Assembly: GCA_949318235.1 (NCBI GenBank)
Contig: OX439133.1
Span: 11,029,347-11,093,346 of the forward strand
Length of the DNA stretch: 64,000 bases
Direction of reading: 5' to 3'
Origin: Ecdyonurus torrentis
Lineage: Eukaryota > Arthropoda > Insecta > Ephemeroptera > Heptageniidae
Position 1 is the stretch's first letter. Each line of letters opens with the position of its first letter. A program made the translations under genes and the position numbers. A model generated the notes under the pieces. That model was not told the origin of the DNA. It worked only from the letters and a program-made list of their open reading frames with translations, and ran no database searches. Positions 55,542-64,000 of this stretch are shown piece after piece.

Positions 55542-58500
55542 TTAGCGAATATTAAGTCCAGGCAGCCCTTGGGCTTTTCTGGATCTTAATATATGTTGAT
55601 ATGCTAATTCATATTGTCGTAATGTCGCATAGTTGGCTGGGCCCGGAATAGTGCGAAGTATTGTTGATTTATAACATAATTGGAAATTTGATATGCCATG
55701 AGAGGCCGCATGTTCAGCCACAGGTTTTTCCATCTCATTGTTTTTTACGGATTGTCTGTGGCCATTCATGCGGTCTCTCGCTTTTTGTGTGGTTAAGCCT
55801 ATGTAAAATGCTTGACATTTTTCCTGTTGGCCTGTGGTGGGGTTGGTGGTATGTTGGGTACATTCAAGTTTGTAGATTACGTTTTCTGATGTGCATGTAT
55901 TGTGGCCGTGGATAGGGTATGTAAGGTTGGTGACGGGACTTGTAAACGTTTTGCTGGGGATTTGAGTGATGCATGTATCGCATCTCCTTCCTCTGTTGCT
56001 CTGTTTGCCGTTGTTTTGACAGGGGAAAGATCCACTAGGTAGGGGCTTAGGTTTTGGTGTGGGATCAGTATGGGATAAGATTGCTTTAATATTTGGTGGT
56101 TGACGGAATGCTATTGGTGGTATTTTTGGTAACAGTAGGTTTGTTTCGGTGGTGGCTAGAATGGGGTGTGCATATTGTAACATCTGTCTGATTTCTTTTT
56201 CTAATTTGGGGTGATACGTTGTGATGAAGGGTCGGATAGATTGATTGTCATTATTTGTTTTATTTTGGTCACAAGGTGTTTTGTCGCCCAAACTAAATCT
56301 ATTGGCAGCTTTTGCTATTTGTTTCTCCACCAGGTGCTTGGGGTAGCCTCTGGTGGAGAAAGCTGTAGTTATGCTGTCAATATATTTAGATTTGGTTTGG
56401 TCTGTGTTTGGGATGCGGTTGCCTCGGCATGCTAAGCTAAAGGGAATGGAGCGGATAGTCCTCGGGGGGTGACAGCTATTGTAGTGGAGGTATTGCATGT
56501 GGTTAGTAGGTTTTATGTGGATTGAGGTGATAAGTTTACCGTCATCAATGTTGATGTCAACATCGAGGAAGGTGGCTGAATTAGGTGATGTGGAGTGAGT
56601 GAATTTTAGGCAGGAGAATTTGTTGAGTTCATCTAGGAATTCATGAAGTGGGCCGATGCCATGTTGCCAAACCATGAATATATCGTCTATGAATCTCTTC
56701 CATAGGTGCGGTTTATACTTCTGTCTCCCCATGAACTCACACTCGAGCAGACCCATGGTAAGGTTAGCATAAGATGGGGCCATCCTTGTGCCCATAGCCG
56801 TACCACACTTCTGCTCGTAGTGTTCATTCATGAAGTGAAAGTTGTTGCGTTGAAGTATAAACCGCACCAGTTGTAAGAGGAATCCAGTGGTGGGGACATG
56901 GGGCTTAGGTCGTTTCTCTAAATAGTGTTCAACGGCTCTAATACCCATGAGGTGATTGATGTTGGTGTAGAGGGACGTTACGTCAATGGTCACCAGGAGC
57001 CAGTCAGGGGGTAGTGGTTGAGGAATGTCATTTTTAATTATTTCTAGGAAGTGGGTGGTGTCTTTTATGTGGGAGGGTAGTGATTTAACCATAGGTTGGA
57101 GGTAATGGTCTACTAAGGCGGATATACGTTCAGTTGGCGAGTTGTAGCTAGATATGATGGGTCGTCCAGGGTTGCCGGGTTTGTGGATTTTAGGTAGTAA
57201 ATAAAATCTAGAGGTGCGGGGATCTGGAGGAGATAATAGTGCTATTTCTCTGTTGTTGAAGTTTTCACAGGGGGCAAATTTTTCAAGAAAATATTTTATT
57301 TCATCATTGTACTTTTTGGTTGGGTCTTCGTCTAGTCGTCGGTATGTCGTGGTGTCGTTAAGTTGTCTATGGGCTTCAGCTATGTAGTCTTTTTTGTCCA
57401 TAACTACAATAGTGGAGCCTTTGTCTGGGGGGAGGATCATGATATTTTCGTTATCTTGGAGGTTTTTGATGGCAATTTTTTGATTGTCCTTTAGATTTGA
57501 TTTGTGATCTAAAAAATCGGGAAAGTTACTTTTTGATACGAAATTTCGAAGGCATTCCGCATAACGTTCAAGGGGATGGGTGGGGGGTAGGTGGGGATCA
57601 ACAATAGATGATGGTGGTTTGAAATTTAGGAGGAATTCTCGAATTTTTTCATTATTGTTGTTTTCAGGTAGAAGATATTTCAGTCTTAATTGTTCTGATT
57701 CCGGGAATTGTTCTGAGTTTGCAATAAAATGTTTCCATTTTAGATTTCTAATATAGGCTTCAACATCTTTACACAGTATAAAATGGTCAAATTTAGGAGT
57801 TGGAGCAAAAGAAAGACCTAGAGATAAGACTGAGATTTCCTCTTCTGTTATTTGGTAGCTAGATATATTGTGTACTTTGAGTTCTTTTGTTGTTTGGGAG
57901 TGAGGGTCGTTAGTGTTAAGTGCAGTAGTCAAGGTCGGGGATTGTGATTGACAGCGCCGCGTGCCGCCACCTTTGGCGGCGCGCGACCGTTGCTCACGCT
58001 CGGCGCTGATGTGGGAAGTGGGGAGGGAAACATGTTTGGATGTGTTTGGTTGCGAGAGTCCAAGTAATGCAACCAGGCATGGTTTATTACTTATGAGTGG
58101 GGGCGGTGAGGGAGGGGAGGTAGCTGGTTTTCCGATGTAGCCACGTACTTGTAGTGCTTCTAAACAAAGTTTGGATAATTTTTTCATGTGGATTTTAAAT
58201 TTTAAGTCTAGTTTCTTGTTGATTGCATTGTCTATTTTCTCAATCAGTTTTACGTGATCTCTAGAGACTAAAGCTGAGGTGTAGAAATTAAGGGAGTTGC
58301 AATGATGTTTGAGAGATAGGTCGAAATCTTTAATTAAATCTGTGACTACTTGGCGAGAGGCTGCGATGTTATTATTTACGTATTTTGCGCGAATGTTGGG
58401 TGGAAGGGATGTGTATGAGATCTTGGGACAGAGGCCTTTGGGAAAAACATCAAATTGAATACAAGATTTAAGAAAATTGGTACTTGCAATAAGGTTTGCA

Positions 58501-58553
58501 TATTTATGCGCGTGATAGTATGCGCGATTTATTAGCGATCTAATAGACGTCAT
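55542..58553 (-). CDS. Penelope-like retroelement polyprotein: reverse transcriptase plus GIY-YIG endonuclease
   Basis: A 1003-codon intact ORF. The N-terminal third is variable, with a basic GC-rich patch around residue 195. A conserved pre-RT block follows (ILPPDKGSTIVVMDKKDYI). The RT palm has LVTIDVTSLYTNI (about 518-531), GTAMGTRMAPSYAN (about 580) and KRFIDDIFMVW (about 616-626, FIDD as the YxDD box). After RT comes LHYNSCHPPRTIRSIPF, then a Cys motif (CDTC, about 857) and the GIY-YIG domain (VIYKLEC, AFYIGLTTQKARDRMNGHR, then AEHAASHG). The order RT then GIY-YIG defines endonuclease-bearing PLEs; the CxxC before the nuclease suggests a Neptune-like clade (inference). The start is the first ATG, conserved in the mirror copy. 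It is flanked by direct pseudo-LTRs, so potentially active. Confidence 0.95.
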   Translation of the reverse strand: MTSIRSLINRAYYHAHKYANLIASTNFLKSCIQFDVFPKGLCPKISYTSLPPNIRAKYVNNNIAASRQVVTDLIKDFDLSLKHHCNSLNFYTSALVSRDHVKLIEKIDNAINKKLDLKFKIHMKKLSKLCLEALQVRGYIGKPATSPPSPPPLISNKPCLVALLGLSQPNTSKHVSLPTSHISAEREQRSRAAKGGGTRRCQSQSPTLTTALNTNDPHSQTTKELKVHNISSYQITEEEISVLSLGLSFAPTPKFDHFILCKDVEAYIRNLKWKHFIANSEQFPESEQLRLKYLLPENNNNEKIREFLLNFKPPSSIVDPHLPPTHPLERYAECLRNFVSKSNFPDFLDHKSNLKDNQKIAIKNLQDNENIMILPPDKGSTIVVMDKKDYIAEAHRQLNDTTTYRRLDEDPTKKYNDEIKYFLEKFAPCENFNNREIALLSPPDPRTSRFYLLPKIHKPGNPGRPIISSYNSPTERISALVDHYLQPMVKSLPSHIKDTTHFLEIIKNDIPQPLPPDWLLVTIDVTSLYTNINHLMGIRAVEHYLEKRPKPHVPTTGFLLQLVRFILQRNNFHFMNEHYEQKCGTAMGTRMAPSYANLTMGLLECEFMGRQKYKPHLWKRFIDDIFMVWQHGIGPLHEFLDELNKFSCLKFTHSTSPNSATFLDVDINIDDGKLITSIHIKPTNHMQYLHYNSCHPPRTIRSIPFSLACRGNRIPNTDQTKSKYIDSITTAFSTRGYPKHLVEKQIAKAANRFSLGDKTPCDQNKTNNDNQSIRPFITTYHPKLEKEIRQMLQYAHPILATTETNLLLPKIPPIAFRQPPNIKAILSHTDPTPKPKPLPSGSFPCQNNGKQSNRGRRCDTCITQIPSKTFTSPVTNLTYPIHGHNTCTSENVIYKLECTQHTTNPTTGQQEKCQAFYIGLTTQKARDRMNGHRQSVKNNEMEKPVAEHAASHGISNFQLCYKSTILRTIPGPANYATLRQYELAYQHILRSRKAQGLPGLNIR

Positions 58554-58784
58554 TGTTGCGAGAGAAATAATGACGCGGGAATCGTAGAATGCGTAGAATG
58601 CGAAATTACGACAATTTGAAATAGGTTATTTCTAACAATATTTCATTAAATTAAATAATTATATAATTGTAAAAAGTTAATTTTGCAATTATTTAATTAT
58701 TTAGACTTAAAATTAAAAAGATAAAGAGGATAGGGAGAGTTGTATAGTAAAAGAGGTGAGGAAAAGAAATCGACTGTGCGATAA
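58554..58784 (-). other. PLE 5' untranslated region
   Basis: About 230 bp between the 5' pseudo-LTR and the ATG, mirrored at 59227-59457 with no visible indel. No promoter motif can be assigned. Confidence 0.7.
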
Positions 58785-59011
58785 AATCAATTTAAGGAAA
58801 AAACCATCGCGGTTAGGATCAATGATAAAGAAAAGGATAGAAAAACCAGCAAGGGCCTTACCACAGTAGAAGTTCTATGGAGAGGTCGAGGTCTTGCATG
58901 GCACAGTATAATATGTTATAAAAGTTTCTTTATAACTTGAGAGCTTTCGTCATATGATAATGACATTATCAATCAAAAGAGAAAATTACTTGAGCACATC
59001 ACTGAGCAGTG
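58785..59011 (+). mobile_element. PLE pseudo-LTR, 5' copy of the left unit
   Basis: Direct repeat of 55145-55371. Its end fuses with the inverted pseudo-LTR of the right unit, making a hairpin with a GAGC loop centred at about 59005. Confidence 0.9.
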
Positions 59012-59226
59012 ATGTGCTCAAGTAATTTTCTCTTTTGATTGATAATGTCATTATCATATGACGAAAGCTCTCAAGTTATAAAGAAACTTTTATAACATAT
59101 TATACTGTGCCATGCAAGACCTCGACCTCTCCATAGAACTTCTACTGTGGTAATGCCCTTGCTGGTTTTTCTATCCTTTTCTTTATCATTGATCCTAACC
59201 GCGATGGTTTTTTCCTTAAATTGATT
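59000..59226 (-). mobile_element. PLE pseudo-LTR, 5' copy of the right unit (inverted)
   Basis: Reverse complement of 58785-59011 with at least one difference (GTAATGCCC instead of GTAAGGCCC in complement). It starts the plus-strand PLE copy. Confidence 0.9.
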
Positions 59227-59457
59227 TTATCGCACAGTCGATTTCTTTTCCTCACCTCTTTTACTATACAACTCTCCCTATCCTCTTTATCTTTTTAATT
59301 TTAAGTCTAAATAATTAAATAATTGCAAAATTAACTTTTTACAATTATATAATTATTTAATTTAATGAAATATTGTTAGAAATAACCTATTTCAAATTGT
59401 CGTAATTTCGCATTCTACGCATTCTACGATTCCCGCGTCATTATTTCTCTCGCAACA

Positions 59458-59664
59458 ATGACGTCTATTAGATCGCTAATAAATCGCGCATACTATCACG
59501 CGCATAAATATGCAAACCTTATTGCAAGTACCAATTTTCTTAAATCTTGTATTCAATTTGATGTTTTTCCCAAAGGCCTCTGTCCCAAGATCTCATACAC
59601 ATCCCTTCCACCCAACATTCGCGCAAAATACGTAAATAATAACATCGCAGCCTCTCGCCAAGTA
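59458..59664 (+). pseudogene. PLE polyprotein, right copy, N-terminal 69 codons (interrupted)
   Basis: The protein begins exactly as the left copy (MTSIRSLINRAYYHAHKYAN) and proceeds in frame to residue 69, where a TIR element is inserted after TA. Read-through adds only ten foreign codons before a stop. Mirror coordinate arithmetic (left plus right equals 118011) holds to the base. Confidence 0.93.
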
Positions 59665-60167
59665 CCCACGAGAAAAAACCAATATGCTTTTAAATAAAAA
59701 TAAATGCTGCATTCAAAATCATAGCATTTTGGCCCCTTTCAGCAGTGTTTTGGATACTTCTGGATATACTACAAAAAAATTTAAAACCATTCAATATTAT
59801 ATAAACTCATTAAATATTGTTGTAATATCTTGCGTCAATATACCATTTGAAAGCATGCAGTTGTATCCAAATGTGTTTTACATTGGATTTCATTCAAAAC
59901 TATTTAATAACATTTAATTTTGAAAATGCTATACCGCACATTCAAAACTATTGGATTTCATTTAATAACGTTTAATATTGTTTTAAATATTATAGTGAAT
60001 TGCGTTGAATAGTATTCAATATCATTCAAACCTATTTAATAATAAATACGTAAAAACGTGTGGCATATAAATGGGTGACAAAAAAAAAAAAAAAACATTG
60101 ATATTTAATGTTATTTATTTTCATTTAATATTGATTATTATTGATTTATTTTGAGGCTTTTTAATAT

Positions 60168-60237
60168 TTCGGTCTCCCATCCATTTACTGCCCACGCTTG
60201 ACGTTGCTTGACTTTGGTGATCATCTTGAAGCGGCCT
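60168..60237 (-). ncRNA. 5S-rRNA-like fragment
   Basis: On the minus strand it reads GATGATCACCAAAGTCAAGC, AACGTCAAGCGTGGGCAGTA, AATGGATGGGAGACCG. This follows the central and 3' part of 5S rRNA including the C-box (GGATGGGAGACCG). The 5' third and the last bases are missing, and flanking DNA is transposon. It may be a SINE3-type head or a captured 5S pseudogene rather than a functional gene. Confidence 0.72.
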
Positions 60238-60431
60238 GAAACATTCTGACAAAGGATTAGTATACTAATGCTTTGACAAAATGATCTATACTTATACCGC
60301 GATATTGTTTCAACATGTTTTCTTGACTTTTATCATAGTTATACCCAAAAATATTCACCCTGGGGTGGAATTATTGCCCGATTAATTTAATTTAATTAAT
60401 TTGGGGTATATAATTAGGGGTGAAATATATT

Positions 60432-61112
60432 CAAAAGCATGAAATAACATTCAAAAGTATTTGATTTTCAAAAAATTATGTTACATGCGATATAACATAT
60501 ATAAAAACTTTTACTATCAGTATATGCATGAAATAACATTCAAAAGCATACAATAACATTCAAAAGTATTTGATTTTCAAAAAATTATGTTACATGCGAT
60601 ATAACATAGAAAAACTTTAAATATAAGTATATGCATGAAATAACATTCAAAAGCATAAAATAACATTCAAAAGTATTTGATTTTCAAAAAATTATGTTAC
60701 ATGCGATATAACATAGAAAAACTTTAAATATAAGTATATGCATATGAAATAACATTCAAAAGCATAAAATAGCATTCAAAAGTATTTGGTTTTCAAAAAA
60801 TTATGTTACATGCGATATAACATAGAAAAACTTTAAATATAAGTATATATGCATGAAATAACATTCAAAAAGCATGAAATAACATTCAAAAGTATTTGAT
60901 TTTCAAAAAATTATGTTACATGCGATATAACATAGAAAAACTCTTTATATCAGTGTATATGCATGAAATATAGCATATTCAAAAGCATAAAATAACATTT
61001 AAAAGTATTCGATTTTCAAAAAATTATGTTACATGCGATATAACAACAAAACAACTTTAAATATAAGTATATATTATATAAATGCATGAAATAACATTCA
61101 AAAGCATAAAAT
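60432..61112. repeat. Tandem array of about 105-bp units
   Basis: Six to seven units, each with TGAAATAACATTCAAAAGCA, AAAGTATTTGATTTTCAAAA and TTATGTTACATGCGATATAA. Unit starts fall near 60432, 60535, 60636, 60748, 60855, 60965 and 61085. Units differ by small changes. Confidence 0.9.
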
Positions 61113-61267
61113 TACAATTAATTTGGATGCTTTTGAATAACCATGTATGATTAATAATTTGTAACAATAAAGTGTTGCAATAATACTTATTAAATGTTTT
61201 TTAATGGTTTTGTATATTTTTGGTAACCTTTTAAACTATAATTTCTATATAATTTAAAAAAAAAAAA

Positions 61268-61560
61268 TTGAATGGTTTTAAATACTTTTAAATGACTTTG
61301 GATGTTTTTGGTTACTTTAAAATATAATTTCTATATAATTTAAAAAAAAAAAAAAAATTGAATGGTTTTAAATACTTTTAAATGAATTTGGATGTTTTTG
61401 GTTACTTTAAAGTGTAATTTCTATATAATTTAAACAAATCAAACAATTGAATGGTTTTAAATACTTTTAAATGAATTTGAATGTTTTTGGTTACTTTATA
61501 ATATAGAATTTCTAAGTTTAAACAAATTAAAATAATTGAATGGTTTCAAATACATTTGAA
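61268..61560. repeat. Tandem array of about 88-bp units
   Basis: Three to four units starting TTGAATGGTTTTAAATAC, containing TGGATGTTTTTGGTTACTTT and TAATTTCTATATAATTTAAA. Unit starts are near 61269, 61356, 61444 and 61534. Confidence 0.9.
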
Positions 61561-62247
61561 TTTATTAAAGGTTACGTTTAGAAAAGAATTTCCATATAGT
61601 TAATCAAACAACATAATTATGAATAGTTTTAAATACTTTTGAATGATGCTAAACGTTATTGAATACTAAGATTATGACGTATACCTATTTTAACATATAC
61701 AACGGGTTTAAATGCAATTGGATATTTTTGAATGCTTTTGAATGCGTGCGGCATTCACAATTTGAGTAAGGCGTATTTGTCTAACTATTGAATGTTTTTT
61801 AATGGTATTGAATGGTATTTTATGAAAACATACAGAGCAGATATCAAATATAGTATTCAACACATTTAAATGTTATTTTTGTAAATGCTTATACACATCT
61901 TCCAATGGTTTTGATTAATTTTAAAACTTTATACTTTTGGATACTTTTTAACGCTTTTATCAATGAATGTTATTGGGTGAACTTAAATACTTTTGTATAA
62001 TAATAGTTTTAAATGATTTCAGATAGTTTTAAATTTGCATACAATTGAATACTATTTTATGATTTTCAACACTTTCTATAAAATATAGTTTTAAATAAAA
62101 TTACATCAAAGCATTTATAAATATAGTTTTAAATGAATCTGAATAGGTACATTAAAAAGCATTAAAAAATTCAATGACATTAAATGGTTTTTAATGGTTT
62201 TGTAAAATAAGACAGTATTCAAAGTCATCCAATCTTCCTCGTGGGTA

Positions 62248-64000
62248 GTCACAGATTTAATTAAAGATTTCGACCTATCTCTCAAACATCATTGCAACTC
62301 CCTTAATTTCTACACCTCAGCTTTAGTCTCTAGAGATCACGTAAAACTGATTGAGAAAATAGACAATGCAATCAACAAGAAACTAGACTTAAAATTTAAA
62401 ATCCACATGAAAAAATTATCCAAACTTTGTTTAGAAGCACTACAAGTACGTGGCTACATCGGAAAACCAGCTACCTCCCCTCCCTCACCGCCCCCACTCA
62501 TAAGTAATAAACCATGCCTGGTTGCATTACTTGGACTCTCGCAACCAAACACATCCAAACATGTTTCCCTCCCCACTTCCCACATCAGCGCCGAGCGTGA
62601 GCAACGGTCGCGCGCCGCCAAAGGTGGCGGCACGCGGCGCTGTCAATCACAATCCCCGACCTTGACTACTGCACTTAACACTAACGACCCTCACTCCCAA
62701 ACAACAAAAGAACTCAAAGTACACAATATATCTAGCTACCAAATAACAGAAGAGGAAATCTCAGTCTTATCTCTAGGTCTTTCTTTTGCTCCAACTCCTA
62801 AATTTGACCATTTTATACTGTGTAAAGATGTTGAAGCCTATATTAGAAATCTAAAATGGAAACATTTTATTGCAAACTCAGAACAATTCCCGGAATCAGA
62901 ACAATTAAGACTGAAATATCTTCTACCTGAAAACAACAATAATGAAAAAATTCGAGAATTCCTCCTAAATTTCAAACCACCATCATCTATTGTTGATCCC
63001 CACCTACCCCCCACCCATCCCCTTGAACGTTATGCGGAATGCCTTCGAAATTTCGTATCAAAAAGTAACTTTCCCGATTTTTTAGATCACAAATCAAATC
63101 TAAAGGACAATCAAAAAATTGCCATCAAAAACCTCCAAGATAACGAAAATATCATGATCCTCCCCCCAGACAAAGGCTCCACTATTGTAGTTATGGACAA
63201 AAAAGACTACATAGCTGAAGCCCATAGACAACTTAACGACACCACGACATACCGACGACTAGACGAAGACCCAACCAAAAAGTACAATGATGAAATAAAA
63301 TATTTTCTTGAAAAATTTGCCCCCTGTGAAAACTTCAACAACAGAGAAATAGCACTATTATCTCCTCCAGATCCCCGCACCTCTAGATTTTATTTACTAC
63401 CTAAAATCCACAAACCCGGCAACCCTGGACGACCCATCATATCTAGCTACAACTCGCCAACTGAACGTATATCCGCCTTAGTAGACCATTACCTCCAACC
63501 TATGGTTAAATCACTACCCTCCCACATAAAAGACACCACCCACTTCCTAGAAATAATTAAAAATGACATTCCTCAACCACTACCCCCTGACTGGCTCCTG
63601 GTGACCATTGACGTAACGTCCCTCTACACCAACATCAATCACCTCATGGGTATTAGAGCCGTTGAACACTATTTAGAGAAACGACCTAAGCCCCATGTCC
63701 CCACCACTGGATTCCTCTTACAACTGGTGCGGTTTATACTTCAACGCAACAACTTTCACTTCATGAATGAACACTACGAGCAGAAGTGTGGTACGGCTAT
63801 GGGCACAAGGATGGCCCCATCTTATGCTAACCTTACCATGGGTCTGCTCGAGTGTGAGTTCATGGGGAGACAGAAGTATAAACCGCACCTATGGAAGAGA
63901 TTCATAGACGATATATTCATGGTTTGGCAACATGGCATCGGCCCACTTCATGAATTCCTAGATGAACTCAACAAATTCTCCTGCCTAAAATTCACTCACT
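62248..64000 (+). pseudogene. PLE polyprotein, right copy, codons 70 to about 653 (cut by window end)
   Basis: The frame resumes with GTC ACA GAT immediately after the duplicated TA and stays open to the window edge. It includes ILPPDKGSTIVVMDKKDYI, LVTIDVTSLYTNI, GTAMGTRMAPS and KRFIDDIFMVW. It appears essentially identical to the left copy where compared. The GIY-YIG part would lie outside the window. Inactive as an ORF because of the insertion. Confidence 0.93.

Larger units (their letters stand above)
59665..62245. mobile_element. 2.58 kb TIR element with TA target duplication, inside the right PLE copy
   Basis: The ends CCCACGAG and CTCGTGGG are flanked by TA (59663-59664 and 62246-62247). 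The left PLE copy gives the empty site CAAGTAGTCACAG. The TIR is short (8-10 bp). No transposase is present. The left half is dense in CATTCAAAAG-type motifs and the right half in TTTTGAATG-type motifs, that is, the same motif inverted. It carries a 5S-like fragment and two tandem arrays. A mariner-like or other TA-inserting mobiliser is possible; family not recognised. Confidence 0.88.

Noticed and set aside
55661..56435. Plus-strand frames opposite the PLE ORF
   Set aside because: Antisense shadows of the reverse transcriptase and endonuclease coding region.
55145..59226. Hammerhead ribozyme in the PLE pseudo-LTR
   Set aside because: I looked for CTGATGA followed by a stem and GAAA on both strands of the pseudo-LTR and did not find it; a lone GGACTGATGAAGGC in the P2 hairpin lacks the rest of the core.
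59458..59917. Short plus-strand ORFs after the right PLE start
   Set aside because: The first is the PLE N-terminus running into the inserted element; the second lies in the element and is AT-rich noise.

Overview
The window looks like nuclear DNA of a metazoan (animal), probably an invertebrate. It holds parts or all of three conserved animal genes, split by canonical GT-AG introns of about 0.6 to 10 kb. The background is very AT-rich (I estimate about 30% GC, not counted), full of long A or T homopolymers, and packed with small inverted-repeat elements. I cannot place it to phylum.

Layout. About 1-17.5 kb: the 3' part of a CHMP7-like ESCRT-III gene (+ strand, four coding exons, 5' exons missing). 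17.5-25.7 kb: convergent intergenic DNA with transposon relics. 25.7-45.9 kb: a complete ETF1 (eukaryotic release factor 1) gene on the - strand. It has eight constant coding exons and two alternative, phase-compatible 3'-terminal exons that give different acidic C-termini. One constant exon carries an extra T that breaks the frame in this assembly. 45.9-50.5 kb: ETF1 upstream region and intergenic DNA. 50.5-55.0 kb: the last three exons of a GUCD1-like gene (- strand); its 5' exons lie beyond the repeats or outside the window. 55.1-64.0 kb: a very large inverted repeat made of two head-to-head Penelope-like retroelements (PLEs). The left copy has an intact 1003-codon reverse transcriptase plus GIY-YIG endonuclease ORF. 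The right copy is split by a 2.58 kb TIR element with TA target duplication, which carries a 5S-rRNA-like fragment and two tandem arrays.

Much of the rest can be read as a layered record of transposition. I see at least a dozen short palindromic or TIR families (labelled A to T here), often nested. Three non-autonomous hAT-type elements have perfect 8-bp target duplications, and several families have TTAA-type ends. Hairpins built only from the PLE pseudo-LTR also occur alone in ETF1. Two paralogous elements are mirror-image arrays of a 33-bp repeat around a shared core. The palindrome TGACGTCA (CRE/ATF site) is present in about 17 exact copies in the window, mostly inside several unrelated MITE families.

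The three host genes do not form a pathway. CHMP7 acts in membrane and nuclear envelope remodelling, ETF1 in translation termination, and GUCD1 is poorly understood. The most informative items are the twin ETF1 terminal exons, the palindromic PLE pair with its solo pLTR hairpins, the 33-bp mirror arrays, and the CRE-rich MITE load.
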